The notes under the pieces: generated by a model | The model's database searches: none | Told to the model about the DNA's origin: nothing | What the model saw: the letters and a program-made list of their open reading frames with translations, nothing else | Shown: in pieces, positions 8,388 through 16,770 of the stretch | Numbering within the stretch: the first letter of the stretch is position 1 | Layout of the letters: the number at the start of each line of letters is the position of its first letter | Origin: Polyangiaceae bacterium | Lineage (GTDB): Bacteria; Myxococcota_A; Polyangia; Polyangiales; Polyangiaceae | Direction of reading: 5' to 3' | NCBI GenBank assembly: GCA_020633205.1 | Contig: JACKEB010000014.1 | Location: forward strand, 1 to 64,000 | DNA length: 64,000 nucleotides | Translations under genes and position numbers: made by a program

Positions 8388-9320
8388 TCAGAAAAGCATC
8401 ACGTCACCCGCGGGCGGCGCGTCCGCTTCGTGGTCCAGAATCGCGACGTGTCCGGCGAACTGGTCCCGGTGACAGTCAGCAGCGCTGATGGAATCCAAGC
8501 TTACCTCTCCGCCTTCCATCAGCACCTCCGCCGACTCGTTCAGCGCGATCAGGTCGCGGTCGACGATCAGCAGCGCCTGCGATGCGGGGTCTTGGAATGC
8601 GAGATGGGAGAGCGCCTCGTGAGAGCTCTTGATGATCTCCCGGATCGAGCGCTCACCCGACTGCACGATTGAGTGCAGCGTTTGCGTGAGGAAGCTGGAC
8701 GCACCCCTCACCCGATGGAGATCTTGATCAATGCGCTCCCCGAACTGTGAGGTGTCCACCTTCACGTGCTCGGCGTACGTAGCGAGCGCTTCCATGTTCT
8801 GGCTCAGCTCGGACGCCAAGGCGCTAACCAAGCGGTTAGACTCCTCTACGACGTCACTGAGCCGCTTCATTTCTGAGGCGATCACATCGAAGCCAGCACC
8901 TGCCGCGCCGAGACGGCTCGCTTCGATCGAAGCGTTCAATGACAGCACGCGGGTCTGGAAAGCAATGCCCGTGATCGACTCGGTCAGTCGTCGCATCTTC
9001 TGAGTGGACTCATGAGCTCGCAGCGCGATCTGCGCTTGCTTGTCCACATGGCTGCGCACGGCGCTCAAGAAGTCCGAGACGGTCTTCGTCTGGGACTCGA
9101 GCACATCACCAATGCTGCCTTCCGCTGCGCTTCCAGAGATGGACGCGACGGAGTGCTGCGTGTCTTCAACGTGACGCTGCGCCTCCGTGACAATGCGCTC
9201 GAGCAAGCCGCCAGCCGTGACCACTTCTCGTTCCGTCAACGCGTTGACGTCGCGGATGCGTCCGAGAACAGTCTCGCGAATCTTGACGAATACGGATTTC
9301 CAGCCGGCTAAGTCGCTCAC
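8388..9320 (-). CDS. Soluble methyl-accepting chemotaxis protein-like signalling protein
   Basis: 310 residues, predicted to be mostly coiled coil, with no membrane segment. The MCP signalling hairpin is recognisable but diverged: GIAFQTRVLSLNASIEAS then AGAGFDVIASEMKRL, compared with the canonical FQTNLLALNAAVEAARAG and GRGFAVVAEEVR. Sensor and HAMP domains are absent, so it may be a cytoplasmic scaffold or an adaptor to another sensor. The C-terminal 80 residues are not MCP-like. GTG start with only a weak ribosome site. It sits between the two CheX/CheY pairs. Confidence 0.75.
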   Translation of the reverse strand: MSDLAGWKSVFVKIRETVLGRIRDVNALTEREVVTAGGLLERIVTEAQRHVEDTQHSVASISGSAAEGSIGDVLESQTKTVSDFLSAVRSHVDKQAQIALRAHESTQKMRRLTESITGIAFQTRVLSLNASIEASRLGAAGAGFDVIASEMKRLSDVVEESNRLVSALASELSQNMEALATYAEHVKVDTSQFGERIDQDLHRVRGASSFLTQTLHSIVQSGERSIREIIKSSHEALSHLAFQDPASQALLIVDRDLIALNESAEVLMEGGEVSLDSISAADCHRDQFAGHVAILDHEADAPPAGDVMLF

Positions 9321-9415
9321 TCGTTTGCTTTCTTTCTCGTCCCGGCGTGGGACGTAGAAAAGAACGGCTCAGCGCGCGATCACTTAAGCGAGAACGCCCC
9401 GGCTGAACTGGCGCA

Positions 9416-9456
9416 CAAAACGCGGCCGTCCGGCACTCCTTGCGGGGCCGGACGGC
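9416..9456 (-). terminator. Hairpin terminator after the CheD-CheY-CheX set
   Basis: Arms GCCGTCCGGC (9425-9434) and GCCGGACGGC (9447-9456) are perfectly complementary with a 12-nt loop. Read on the minus strand, the stem is followed by CGCGTTTTG, giving a short T-run. It lies in the 193-bp gap downstream of the CheX gene ending at 9514. Confidence 0.55.
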
Positions 9457-9513
9457 GTGGTCGTCGCACTTACTGGGCAGTTGTTGAGTAGATATCGAGG
9501 CGTACTCCGCGGC

Positions 9514-9942
9514 TTAGAACGCGCTGCGAACTTCCAGGCTCACATCGACCCAGCTCGTCTCGGTTTCGAAGCGCTGCCAGGTCTTGGTGCACTCCGGCGC
9601 TTCGACTTTAGGGAGACCTAGCTCCACCGGCGCACCGCCTTCTTGAACTCGCGACGCGAACGCGCCAGCGATCACGTTGGCCACCTCGAGCAAGATGTCG
9701 TGTTTGGCCTGCTCCAGTTCCTCTCCCTCAACCTCACCACCGGTAGCGGAGAGCGCCATTTCGTCCAGCAACTCGCCTGGTACGTTCAACGAGAGATTGC
9801 AATGGACGGGTTCGAACACGTCGATCGACACACACGGAGCCTCTGGCTTACCCACCGCTGAGTGCGACGGTAGCAAATCGAGGAACGCCATGTTCGCGAA
9901 GGTTTCGCACACCGCTTCGCTCAGAACAGCTTCGTGGCTCAT
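9514..9942 (-). CDS. CheX-like chemotaxis phosphatase
   Basis: 142 residues of CheX fold: N-terminal MSHEAVLSEAVCETFANMAF, central strand VHCNLSLNVPGEL, and helix ILLEVANVIAG carrying the single ExxNxxxG phosphatase signature. It would dephosphorylate the CheY encoded just upstream, whose stop overlaps this gene's start by 4 bp (translational coupling). It is distinct in sequence from the CheX at 7.4 kb, so the locus has two phosphatases and no CheZ. Confidence 0.82.
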   Translation of the reverse strand: MSHEAVLSEAVCETFANMAFLDLLPSHSAVGKPEAPCVSIDVFEPVHCNLSLNVPGELLDEMALSATGGEVEGEELEQAKHDILLEVANVIAGAFASRVQEGGAPVELGLPKVEAPECTKTWQRFETETSWVDVSLEVRSAF

Positions 9943-10316
9943 GCTGCTACCTCCGTCGCGCTTGCGATGACCTCTCCCAGCTCGGCGGGGGAGAAGGGCT
10001 TCGAAATCACTCGAAAGGCACCCAGCTGCGTCAGCTCTTTACGAACGTGCTCGTTGACGGCGCTACTGATCACCACGACGCGCAGCTTGGTTCCGCGCGC
10101 GGCGAGGTTGGCGAGCACCTCACGACCATGAACCTTTGGCATGTTCAGGTCCATGAAGCACAGGTCGAAGTCCCTTCCGGTAGCCAGTTCGAACGCTTCG
10201 GCGCCATCTTTGGCCTCCGTGAATTCTGCGTCGGCGAGGCCAGCCACCTGCGCGCAACGCTTTACGAACATTCGGGCGATTGCCGAATCATCTGCGATCA
10301 ACACCTGCATTTTCAT
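9939..10316 (-). CDS. CheY-type response regulator
   Basis: 125 residues, receiver only. LIADDSA gives the acidic pocket, Asp56 in CFMDLNMPKVHG is the phosphoacceptor, VVISSA holds the switch residue (Ser in place of Thr), and VISKPFSP has the conserved Lys. Two ATGs two codons apart are possible starts; the second, at 10310, is better spaced from AGAGG. Its 3' end overlaps the CheX start by ATGA, consistent with a dedicated regulator-phosphatase pair. Confidence 0.92.
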   Translation of the reverse strand: MKMQVLIADDSAIARMFVKRCAQVAGLADAEFTEAKDGAEAFELATGRDFDLCFMDLNMPKVHGREVLANLAARGTKLRVVVISSAVNEHVRKELTQLGAFRVISKPFSPAELGEVIASATEVAA

Positions 10317-10345
10317 ACCTCTTAATACTCCCCACGGAAACGAAA

Positions 10346-10864
10346 TCAGAGTTGTACGACTTGACCTGTACCAAGATGAAGTGACACATCGAGGCTCGCG
10401 ACCGTGACCAGAACGGTCCGGCTGTGGCTACCCCCGACGTGCTCCGCCAGCGCGGCCATCCCTTGCTGCCAGAGCGCCTTCTTCACGGCGAGCAGGTTGC
10501 GCTTGCCGATGTCGAAATGGTCGCTGTTCTTGAGGACACTCGCCCCGCCGGCCAGCTTCACGCGCCAGAGCGCCTTCCTTGGGGCGGCGCCGCTTGCCAG
10601 CATTTTCTGCACCACGAGCTTGATCGCGGTGTCGGCGAAGTGGAACGGCTTCTGCTCGGCGAGGGTCTGATTGAGCCGCGAGTCGGGCAGCGCGACGTGC
10701 GTTAGCGACGTCACTCCTGACGTCGGGTCCACGATCACGATGCCGATACAGGAGCCCAGCCCGTACGTCTTTAGACGCGCGCCGGGGGTGGCGCTCACTG
10801 CACCATCACCAATGCCAACAACGATGGGTGCAACTGCCGTGGTGGCTTGGGCCGCGTAGGTCAT
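10346..10864 (-). CDS. cheD: Chemoreceptor glutamine deamidase CheD
   Basis: Deamidates receptor Gln residues and in some bacteria binds CheC/CheX-type phosphatases. 172 residues. The catalytic Cys39 in YGLGSCIGIV and His56 in LTHVALPDS are intact, and the C-terminal half has the usual GGASVL and IGKRNLLAVKKALW motifs. It leads the minus arm of the chemotaxis locus, 29 bp before the CheY gene and divergent from cheA. A second cheD at 18.3 kb lacks the Cys, so this copy is the probable active enzyme. Confidence 0.92.
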   Translation of the reverse strand: MTYAAQATTAVAPIVVGIGDGAVSATPGARLKTYGLGSCIGIVIVDPTSGVTSLTHVALPDSRLNQTLAEQKPFHFADTAIKLVVQKMLASGAAPRKALWRVKLAGGASVLKNSDHFDIGKRNLLAVKKALWQQGMAALAEHVGGSHSRTVLVTVASLDVSLHLGTGQVVQL

Positions 10865-10974
10865 TGCCTCAGTGCACGGGTCTCAGGCTGGAACCTTGAG
10901 CCCTGGCCACAAGTACTTTTCGCATATCCCCTCGCTTAAGCCTCGCTTCCTTGCTGCCGTTCGGTGGGGAGGCG
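10865..10974. promoter_or_regulatory. Divergent promoter region of the two chemotaxis arms
   Basis: The 110 bp between the cheD and cheA starts must carry both promoters. I find no confident -35/-10 pair or sigma-54 signature. GGGGAGG ends 3-4 nt before the chosen cheA ATG. Confidence 0.5.
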
Positions 10975-13062
10975 ATGGATGAGGAGCAATTAGAGATCCT
11001 TCGGGACTTCATCACTGAGTCCACGGAAGCACTCGAGACGGTCGAGCCGCTTCTCGTGGAGCTCGAGCAGCATCCGGGGGATGCGATCGACGAGCAAACG
11101 CTCGCGGCGATCTTCCGCTTCTTTCATTCGATGAAGGGGACTGCCTCCTTCCTCGAACTGCAACACGTCGTGCGCGTCACCCACGTCGCCGAGTCGCTGT
11201 TGGACTTGGTGAGGAAGGGCTCAACGCCCCTCACGCCAACCCACGTCGACCTGCTGTGCGAGACCGTCGACGTCGTACGCATCCTCCTGCAGTGCGTTGA
11301 GACGACTCACACCGACGCAACCTGCGACCCAGACCGCGTCGAGGACCTAGCAAAGCGCCTCGACGCTGCGGTGAACAAGGCAATCAACACGATTCCCGAG
11401 CCGGGCGCCGCAAAGGCTCCCTCGAGCTTCCTCGTGCTCGACGCCTGGGAAGCCACCGAGGAGGACAAGGCGGGCAGCATGTTCGCGAATCTAATCAGCC
11501 CTGAGATGGTGGATAAGTTCCGCATCGAGTCCGAGGAGCACCTCGAGTCGGTCGAGGAGGCGTTGATGGGGCTCGATGTCGGTACCCCCGACATGGAGCT
11601 CATCGAAGTTGCCTTCCGCGGGATGCACAGCATCAAGGGCAATGCAGGGCTCTTCGGCTTCACCGCGCTCTCCAAGCTGGCGCACAGCATGGAGACGACG
11701 CTAGACGAGTTGCGAGCGAAGACGTTGACCATCTCTTCGGACGTGGTTGATGGCCTACTCAAGGCGAACGACCAAATCCGGGTGGAATTGCGCAAGGCAA
11801 CGAACCCGGAGCCGGAGCAACCCCAAGTCGCGGCGAACGACGCCGAGCCTGGCAAGGCGCCTCCACCCAAGGCGGAGCACGGCGAGGCACAACGCGCGGG
11901 GAGCATCCGCGTCGACACCGAGAAGCTCGACGAGCTCATGGATCTGGTGGGTGAGTTGATCATCGCCGAGACCACGGTGACCAGGAACCCCGACCTGGAA
12001 GGCCTGCACTTCGAAAACTTCCAGAAGGCAGCCCTGCAGCTCAACCGTCTGACCCGCCGACTGCAGAACATCGCGATGGCGGTGCGCATGGTGCCGATTG
12101 CCTCCACCTTCCGCAAGATGCTCAGGCTCGTCCGGGATGTCTCGAGCAAGCAGCACAAGAAGGTCGACCTGATCATCGACGGCGAGCACACCGAGGTCGA
12201 CAAGACCGTCGTCGAGCTGATCAGCGACCCGCTGGTGCATATGATCCGCAACGCGGTGGACCATGGGCTCGAGTCGCCAGCCGACCGCCTGGCGGTGGGC
12301 AAGCCTGAGAACGGTACGGTTTGGCTCACGGCGACCCACGAAGGCCAGGAGGTCTGGATCACGATCCGTGACAACGGACGCGGGCTCAACACCGAGCGTA
12401 TCCGTGCGAAAGCACTCGAGAAGGGGCTGATCGATCCGGAGAAGGAGTACAAGCCGGAGGAGATCCATCGCATGATCTTCGCTCCGGGGTTCTCCACCGC
12501 AGAGCAGGTCACGGACCTCTCAGGTCGCGGCGTAGGCATGGACGTGGCGCTCCGCAACATCGAGTCGATGAACGGTCGCGTCGAGATCGAGTCTCGCCCC
12601 GGCGAAGGCACCATCTTCACTCTGCGCATCCCGCTCACGCTGGCGATCATCGAAGGCATGCTGCTGAAGGTGGGCGACTCTCACTACACGATCCCGCTCT
12701 TGTCGATTCGAGAGCACGTGCGAGCCCAACTCAAGGATCTGGTGATGTTGCCGGACGGAACCGAAATGTTCAAGATTCGGGAAAAGCTCTTCCCGGTCGT
12801 TCGGTTGCACGAGGTGCACAACATCAAGCCCAAGGCGCACAACATCGACGAGGGGATCTTGATCCTCGTCCAGGACGGTCCGCAGACGCTTTGCGTCCTA
12901 GTCGACGAAGTCGTTGGCCAGCGGCAGACCGTGATCAAGCCAGTGCCCGATTACCTCAAGGGTGTGAGGGGTGTTGCTGGTTGTTCGATTCTTCACAACG
13001 GGGAAATCAGTTTGATTTTGGATGTCGAGGGGCTCGCCAAGCATCGCGCGGCAGCAGCCTGA
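10975..13062 (+). CDS. cheA: Chemotaxis histidine kinase CheA with two HPt domains
   Basis: Central kinase of the locus, taking signal from the receptor/CheW array and phosphorylating CheY and CheB. I choose ATG 10975 for its GGGGAGG site; an in-frame TTG lies at 10951. 695 residues: HPt1 with His51 in FFHSMKGTAS, HPt2 with His218 in GMHSIKGNAG, P3 dimerisation starting DTEKLDELMDLVGEL (about 310), ATPase with N box HMIRNAVDHGLE (about 422) and G boxes DNGRGLN and GRGVGM, then a CheW-like P5 (about 555-690). No obvious P2 docking domain. The duplicated HPt with an Asp/Ala/Pro-rich linker is unusual. Confidence 0.95.
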   Translation: MDEEQLEILRDFITESTEALETVEPLLVELEQHPGDAIDEQTLAAIFRFFHSMKGTASFLELQHVVRVTHVAESLLDLVRKGSTPLTPTHVDLLCETVDVVRILLQCVETTHTDATCDPDRVEDLAKRLDAAVNKAINTIPEPGAAKAPSSFLVLDAWEATEEDKAGSMFANLISPEMVDKFRIESEEHLESVEEALMGLDVGTPDMELIEVAFRGMHSIKGNAGLFGFTALSKLAHSMETTLDELRAKTLTISSDVVDGLLKANDQIRVELRKATNPEPEQPQVAANDAEPGKAPPPKAEHGEAQRAGSIRVDTEKLDELMDLVGELIIAETTVTRNPDLEGLHFENFQKAALQLNRLTRRLQNIAMAVRMVPIASTFRKMLRLVRDVSSKQHKKVDLIIDGEHTEVDKTVVELISDPLVHMIRNAVDHGLESPADRLAVGKPENGTVWLTATHEGQEVWITIRDNGRGLNTERIRAKALEKGLIDPEKEYKPEEIHRMIFAPGFSTAEQVTDLSGRGVGMDVALRNIESMNGRVEIESRPGEGTIFTLRIPLTLAIIEGMLLKVGDSHYTIPLLSIREHVRAQLKDLVMLPDGTEMFKIREKLFPVVRLHEVHNIKPKAHNIDEGILILVQDGPQTLCVLVDEVVGQRQTVIKPVPDYLKGVRGVAGCSILHNGEISLILDVEGLAKHRAAAA

Positions 13063-13074
13063 GGGAGAGACCAT

Positions 13075-13575
13075 ATGCAAGAAGCTATAGCTGCTCTGGA
13101 CCACACGGAAATGGACGACGACGGTCAGAAGTACCTGACCTTCACCATCGGCGACGTGACGTACGGCTTTCATATTAGCCGCGTCACCGAGATCATCGGG
13201 CTGCAACGTATCACCGTCGTGCCGGATGTGCCTCGCTACGTCAAAGGCGTGATCAACTTGCGTGGCAAGGTGATTCCCCTGGTGGACGTGCGAGCTCGAG
13301 TGAACCTTCCGGAGATCGACTACCACGACCGCACCTGCATCATCGTGGTCGAAGTCGGCGGGAAGAGCGTCGGCCTCGTGGTGGATGCGGTCTCTGAGGT
13401 GCTCGCCATCGACGAGTCTCAGATCGAGCCGCCGCCAGATTTCCGCGCGGGAAAAACTGCGCAATACATCTCGGGCATGGCCAAGGTGGAGGACTCCGTA
13501 AAGGTCCTGCTCGATGCAGACAAACTGTTGGATATGGACGACCTCGACACCACGGGGCGTAGGGCGTCAGCGTGA
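13075..13575 (+). CDS. cheW: Chemotaxis coupling protein CheW
   Basis: 166 residues with the full CheW fold: YLTFTIGDVTYGFHI, YVKGVINLRGKVIPLVDVR and VGLVVDAVSEVL are typical family sequences. It bridges CheA and receptors on the cytoplasmic side. The start follows the cheA stop by 12 bp with GAGGGAGAG upstream. It is second in the plus-strand operon. The C-terminus ends in a short basic/Ser tail. Confidence 0.95.
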   Translation: MQEAIAALDHTEMDDDGQKYLTFTIGDVTYGFHISRVTEIIGLQRITVVPDVPRYVKGVINLRGKVIPLVDVRARVNLPEIDYHDRTCIIVVEVGGKSVGLVVDAVSEVLAIDESQIEPPPDFRAGKTAQYISGMAKVEDSVKVLLDADKLLDMDDLDTTGRRASA

Positions 13576-13604
13576 GTGCAAGAAGACTAAAAGGGAGTGG
13601 AAAG

Positions 13605-15848
13605 ATGACCAAGCAAACGGATACAGGAACGGATTGTCAGGAACTGCAGGCGCGCTACGACGCGCTGGTGAAGGAGAGCGCGGAGCACGCAGCAAAGCTC
13701 CAGGCGCTCGACAAGGTGCAAGCGATCATCGAGTTCGAGCTCGACGGCACGATCATCACCGCCAACCAGAACTTCCTCGCGACCCTCGGGTACACCCAGG
13801 AAGAGGTCAAGGGCCGCCACCACCGCATGTTCGTCGATCCGAGCTACGCGGCGAGCCCCGACTACTCGAGCTTCTGGGAGGCTCTACGTCGCGGTGAGTT
13901 CAAGAGCGCCGAGTTCCGTCGTATCGGCAAGGCTGGCAACGACGTCTTCATTCAGGCTTCCTACAACCCGATCTTTGATGCCGCGGGGAAGCCTTACAAG
14001 GTCGTGAAGTTCGCGGTCGACGTCACCAAGGAAGTGCAGCAGCGCCGTGAGTCGGCCAAGGTGAAGTCGATCGTCGACAACATGCCGCGCCCGGTGATGA
14101 TGATCGACCCCAAGACGGCTGAGGTGACCTACGCGAACCAGGCGTCGAAGGATCTGCTCAAGGGCGTTGCGCAGTACCTACCCATCGATCCCAACAACAT
14201 CATCGGTACGTGCATCGACGTGTTCCACAAGGTGCCCGGGCGCATCCGCGCCATCGTGGAGGACCCGAACAAGCTGCCCCACAACGCGCGCATCGCCATC
14301 GGTCCTGAGTTCGCAGACCTCAACGTGTTCGCGACGTACGACAACGACGGGAAGTTCGCTGGCGCGGCGTTGGCTTGGGAGTTGATTACCGATCGCGTGC
14401 GCCTCGAGGAGCACGAGAAGGCTGCCAAGCTGGCAGTTGCCCAGGTGCAAGCCGCCCTCGCCGAGCTTGCGCAGGGCAACTGGAACGTGTCCATCACCGA
14501 CACCTTCGAGGGCGACCTCGAGGAGATGAAGGGCAACGTCAACAACATCGCGAGCGTGCTGCAGTCGTTCCTCCACGAAATTGGCACCCTGCTCTCCGCG
14601 GCCAAGGACGGTCAGCTCTCAGTGCGCGCCTCTGCGGACGGCTTCTCCGGTTCCTATCACGAGATGATCGTGGGGGTGAACCAGATGGTCGATGCGCTGA
14701 TGTCGCCCATGAACGCCCTCCAGCGTTCCCTTGGGGCGTTGGCCGACGGCAACCTCACGCTGTACGTCACGGAGCAGTACCGTGGGGATCACGCAGCGCT
14801 CAAGGAGGCGCTCAACAACAGCCTCAACGGCTTGAACAACCTGCTCTCCCAGGTGTCGGACTCGTCCAACATGATCTCGCGCAGCAGCACCGAGGTTGCG
14901 GCTTCGGCACAGGGCCTGTCTCAAGGCGCTAGCGAGCAGGCGGCCACCGTTGAGGAGATCTCCTCGCAGATCACGCAGATCACCGAGCAGACTCGGCAGA
15001 ACGCCGAGAACGCGACTCAGGCCAACGCCCTGGCGCGTGCTGCTCGAGACGGCGCACAAGAAGGCGACAAGCAGATGACGCAAATGGTCGAGGCCATGGG
15101 CGGCATCGAGGAAGCCAGCAACAACATCTCGAAGATCATCAAGGTGATTGACGAGATTGCCTTCCAGACCAACCTGCTCGCCCTGAACGCGGCTGTCGAA
15201 GCCGCACGAGCCGGCGTCCACGGTCGAGGCTTCGCGGTCGTCGCGGAAGAAGTTCGGAACCTCGCCGCTCGCAGCGCCAGTGCTGCCAAGGAGACCACGG
15301 AGCTCATCGAAGGCTCGATCAAGAAGGTCAGCTCCGGCACCGTGATCGCCAACCAGACTGCTGGTGCCCTCGCCGCCATCGTTCGCGATGTCGGAAAGGT
15401 CAGCGACCTGGTCGCCGAAATCGCAGCGGCGAGCAACGAGCAGGCAGATGCCATCACCCAAGCGAACGTCGGCCTCGACCAAATCAACGCGGTGACTCAG
15501 CGCAACAGCGCTACCGCGGAGGAGAGCGCCGCCGCGTCTCAGGAGATGCTCGGACAGGTCGAGAAGATGCAGCAGATGCTGGGCGAGTTCACCCTGGCCA
15601 AGGCTAATGCCTCCAAGGGCGGCGAGCTACCCGCGGAGATCACTCCCGAGCTGCTCGAGGCGCTGAAGGCCTTCATGGCTGGTGGTGGTGGCTTCCCCCA
15701 GGTGGCGCAGAAGTCCAACGGGTCAAACGGCTACCAGGGCAGCAACGGTCACTCGAACGGCAGCAACGGTCGCTCGAATGGCAGCAACGGTCGCTCGAAT
15801 GGCGCCCCCTCCATCGTCCTCGACGCGAGCGAGTTCGGTAAGTACTGA
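13605..15848 (+). CDS. Cytoplasmic methyl-accepting chemotaxis protein with PAS domains
   Basis: 747 residues from ATG 13605 (GGGAG 8-9 nt upstream; an alternative GTG at 13572 overlaps the cheW stop). A short coiled coil leads into a PAS domain (about 30-140; FELDGTIITANQNFLATLGY), a second PAS-like domain (about 150-265), tandem HAMP-like segments, and the signalling hairpin FQTNLLALNAAVEAARAG. There is no membrane segment, so it senses an intracellular cue, perhaps through a PAS cofactor. The tail is an Asn/Ser/Gly repeat linker ending in SIVLDASEFGKY, which may tether adaptation enzymes, though it lacks the enterobacterial NWETF motif. Confidence 0.93.
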   Translation: MTKQTDTGTDCQELQARYDALVKESAEHAAKLQALDKVQAIIEFELDGTIITANQNFLATLGYTQEEVKGRHHRMFVDPSYAASPDYSSFWEALRRGEFKSAEFRRIGKAGNDVFIQASYNPIFDAAGKPYKVVKFAVDVTKEVQQRRESAKVKSIVDNMPRPVMMIDPKTAEVTYANQASKDLLKGVAQYLPIDPNNIIGTCIDVFHKVPGRIRAIVEDPNKLPHNARIAIGPEFADLNVFATYDNDGKFAGAALAWELITDRVRLEEHEKAAKLAVAQVQAALAELAQGNWNVSITDTFEGDLEEMKGNVNNIASVLQSFLHEIGTLLSAAKDGQLSVRASADGFSGSYHEMIVGVNQMVDALMSPMNALQRSLGALADGNLTLYVTEQYRGDHAALKEALNNSLNGLNNLLSQVSDSSNMISRSSTEVAASAQGLSQGASEQAATVEEISSQITQITEQTRQNAENATQANALARAARDGAQEGDKQMTQMVEAMGGIEEASNNISKIIKVIDEIAFQTNLLALNAAVEAARAGVHGRGFAVVAEEVRNLAARSASAAKETTELIEGSIKKVSSGTVIANQTAGALAAIVRDVGKVSDLVAEIAAASNEQADAITQANVGLDQINAVTQRNSATAEESAAASQEMLGQVEKMQQMLGEFTLAKANASKGGELPAEITPELLEALKAFMAGGGGFPQVAQKSNGSNGYQGSNGHSNGSNGRSNGSNGRSNGAPSIVLDASEFGKY
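15738..15800. repeat. Three tandem 21-bp repeats in the MCP tail
   Basis: Three consecutive 21-bp units beginning GGCAGCAACGGTC encode GSNGxSN heptads of the flexible C-terminal linker. The last two copies are identical and the first differs at two positions. In-frame. Confidence 0.85.
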
Positions 15849-15868
15849 GACGGTATCCCTGGGGATAT

Positions 15869-15907
15869 GAGCGAGCCGTCGAGAGTCTCATCTCTGACGG
15901 CTCGCTC
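15869..15907 (+). terminator. Intercistronic hairpin between the MCP and cheR
   Basis: Arms GAGCGAGCCGTC (15869-15880) and GACGGCTCGCTC (15896-15907) form a perfect 12-bp stem with a 15-nt loop. No T-run follows and the cheR start is 16 bp downstream, so it more likely tunes mRNA stability or gives partial attenuation inside the operon. Confidence 0.5.
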
Positions 15908-15923
15908 TGTATGAGGAGAACGT

Positions 15924-16769
15924 ATGGAAGCTGAACTGAGCGTAGGAGGACCGGATCTCGCTGTACCCGAGTTTCGATTCCTTCAGAGTTTCATCCACAA
16001 GAACTTCGGCATCTCGCTGGCGGACCACAAGCGCGGCATGCTCGCGAGCCGCCTGAGGAAGGTGCTCGACAAGCATCGGCTCGTTTCATTCAAAGACTAC
16101 ATCGACACATGCCTTCAACGCCCATCCCCGGATGTGCTCGAGGAGTTGATGAATGTCGTCTCCACGAACCACACCTACTTCAACCGCGAGCCGGCGCATT
16201 ACGACTTCTTCACCCGGGTGCTACCCGAGCTCAGTCAGCGCGCGGAGCGGAGAGCGAAGCGCAAGGAGCTTCGGGGCTGGTGCGCTGCGGCTTCGTACGG
16301 GCACGAGCCTTACACGCTCGCCATGCTGCTGCGGGAGCACTTCGGTGCTGGCTACCGTGAGTGGGACGCTGGTCTGCTGGCCACGGACATTTCCGCCCAG
16401 GCGCTGGCTGTGGCCGACAAGGGTGAGTACCCCGACGAACAAGTCGATGCGATGCCTGCCCACCTGAGAGAGCGCTATCTCCAGCGGACGGGGCCAGACC
16501 TCTGGAAGGTAAAGCCGGAGCTCAAGAAGGATGTGTTGTTCAGGCGCTTCAACCTGATGAACCCCATCCCGTTCAAGCGTCCCTTCGACTACGTGTTCAT
16601 TCGCAACGTGATGATTTATTTCGATACAGAAACACGCGTGGAGCTGGTGAAGCGGATTGCGCAGTACATCCACCCTGGTGGCTACCTGGTCGTCGGGTTG
16701 TCGGAGTCATTGCCGCGCGGCATCCCGGGCATCCAGAGCGTTTCTTCAGGCGTGTATCAACGGAGGTAA
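15924..16769 (+). CDS. cheR: Chemotaxis protein methyltransferase CheR
   Basis: Transfers methyl from S-adenosylmethionine to receptor glutamates. 281 residues: an N-terminal helical domain (FRFLQSFIHKNFGISL, LMNVVSTNHTYFNREPAHY) and a Rossmann domain (LLATDISAQAL, YVFIRNVMIYFD, GGYLVVGLSESL). The family SAM-site motif GEEPY reads GHEPY here and the preceding STG reads SYG. The rest of the enzyme is well conserved, so altered SAM contacts rather than loss of function is my guess. GAGGAGAACGT lies before the ATG. The stop overlaps the cheB ribosome site. Confidence 0.92.
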   Translation: MEAELSVGGPDLAVPEFRFLQSFIHKNFGISLADHKRGMLASRLRKVLDKHRLVSFKDYIDTCLQRPSPDVLEELMNVVSTNHTYFNREPAHYDFFTRVLPELSQRAERRAKRKELRGWCAAASYGHEPYTLAMLLREHFGAGYREWDAGLLATDISAQALAVADKGEYPDEQVDAMPAHLRERYLQRTGPDLWKVKPELKKDVLFRRFNLMNPIPFKRPFDYVFIRNVMIYFDTETRVELVKRIAQYIHPGGYLVVGLSESLPRGIPGIQSVSSGVYQRR

Positions 16770-16770
16770 T

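Noticed and set aside
11307..12659. 450-residue minus-strand open frame opposite cheA
   Set aside because: Shadow of a conserved kinase gene; Ser/Arg-rich composition typical of antisense frames in high-GC DNA.
16657..16770. Longer cheB N-terminus overlapping cheR
   Set aside because: The GTG at 16771 has GGAGG and yields the canonical receiver start; the extension is the cheR gene in another frame.
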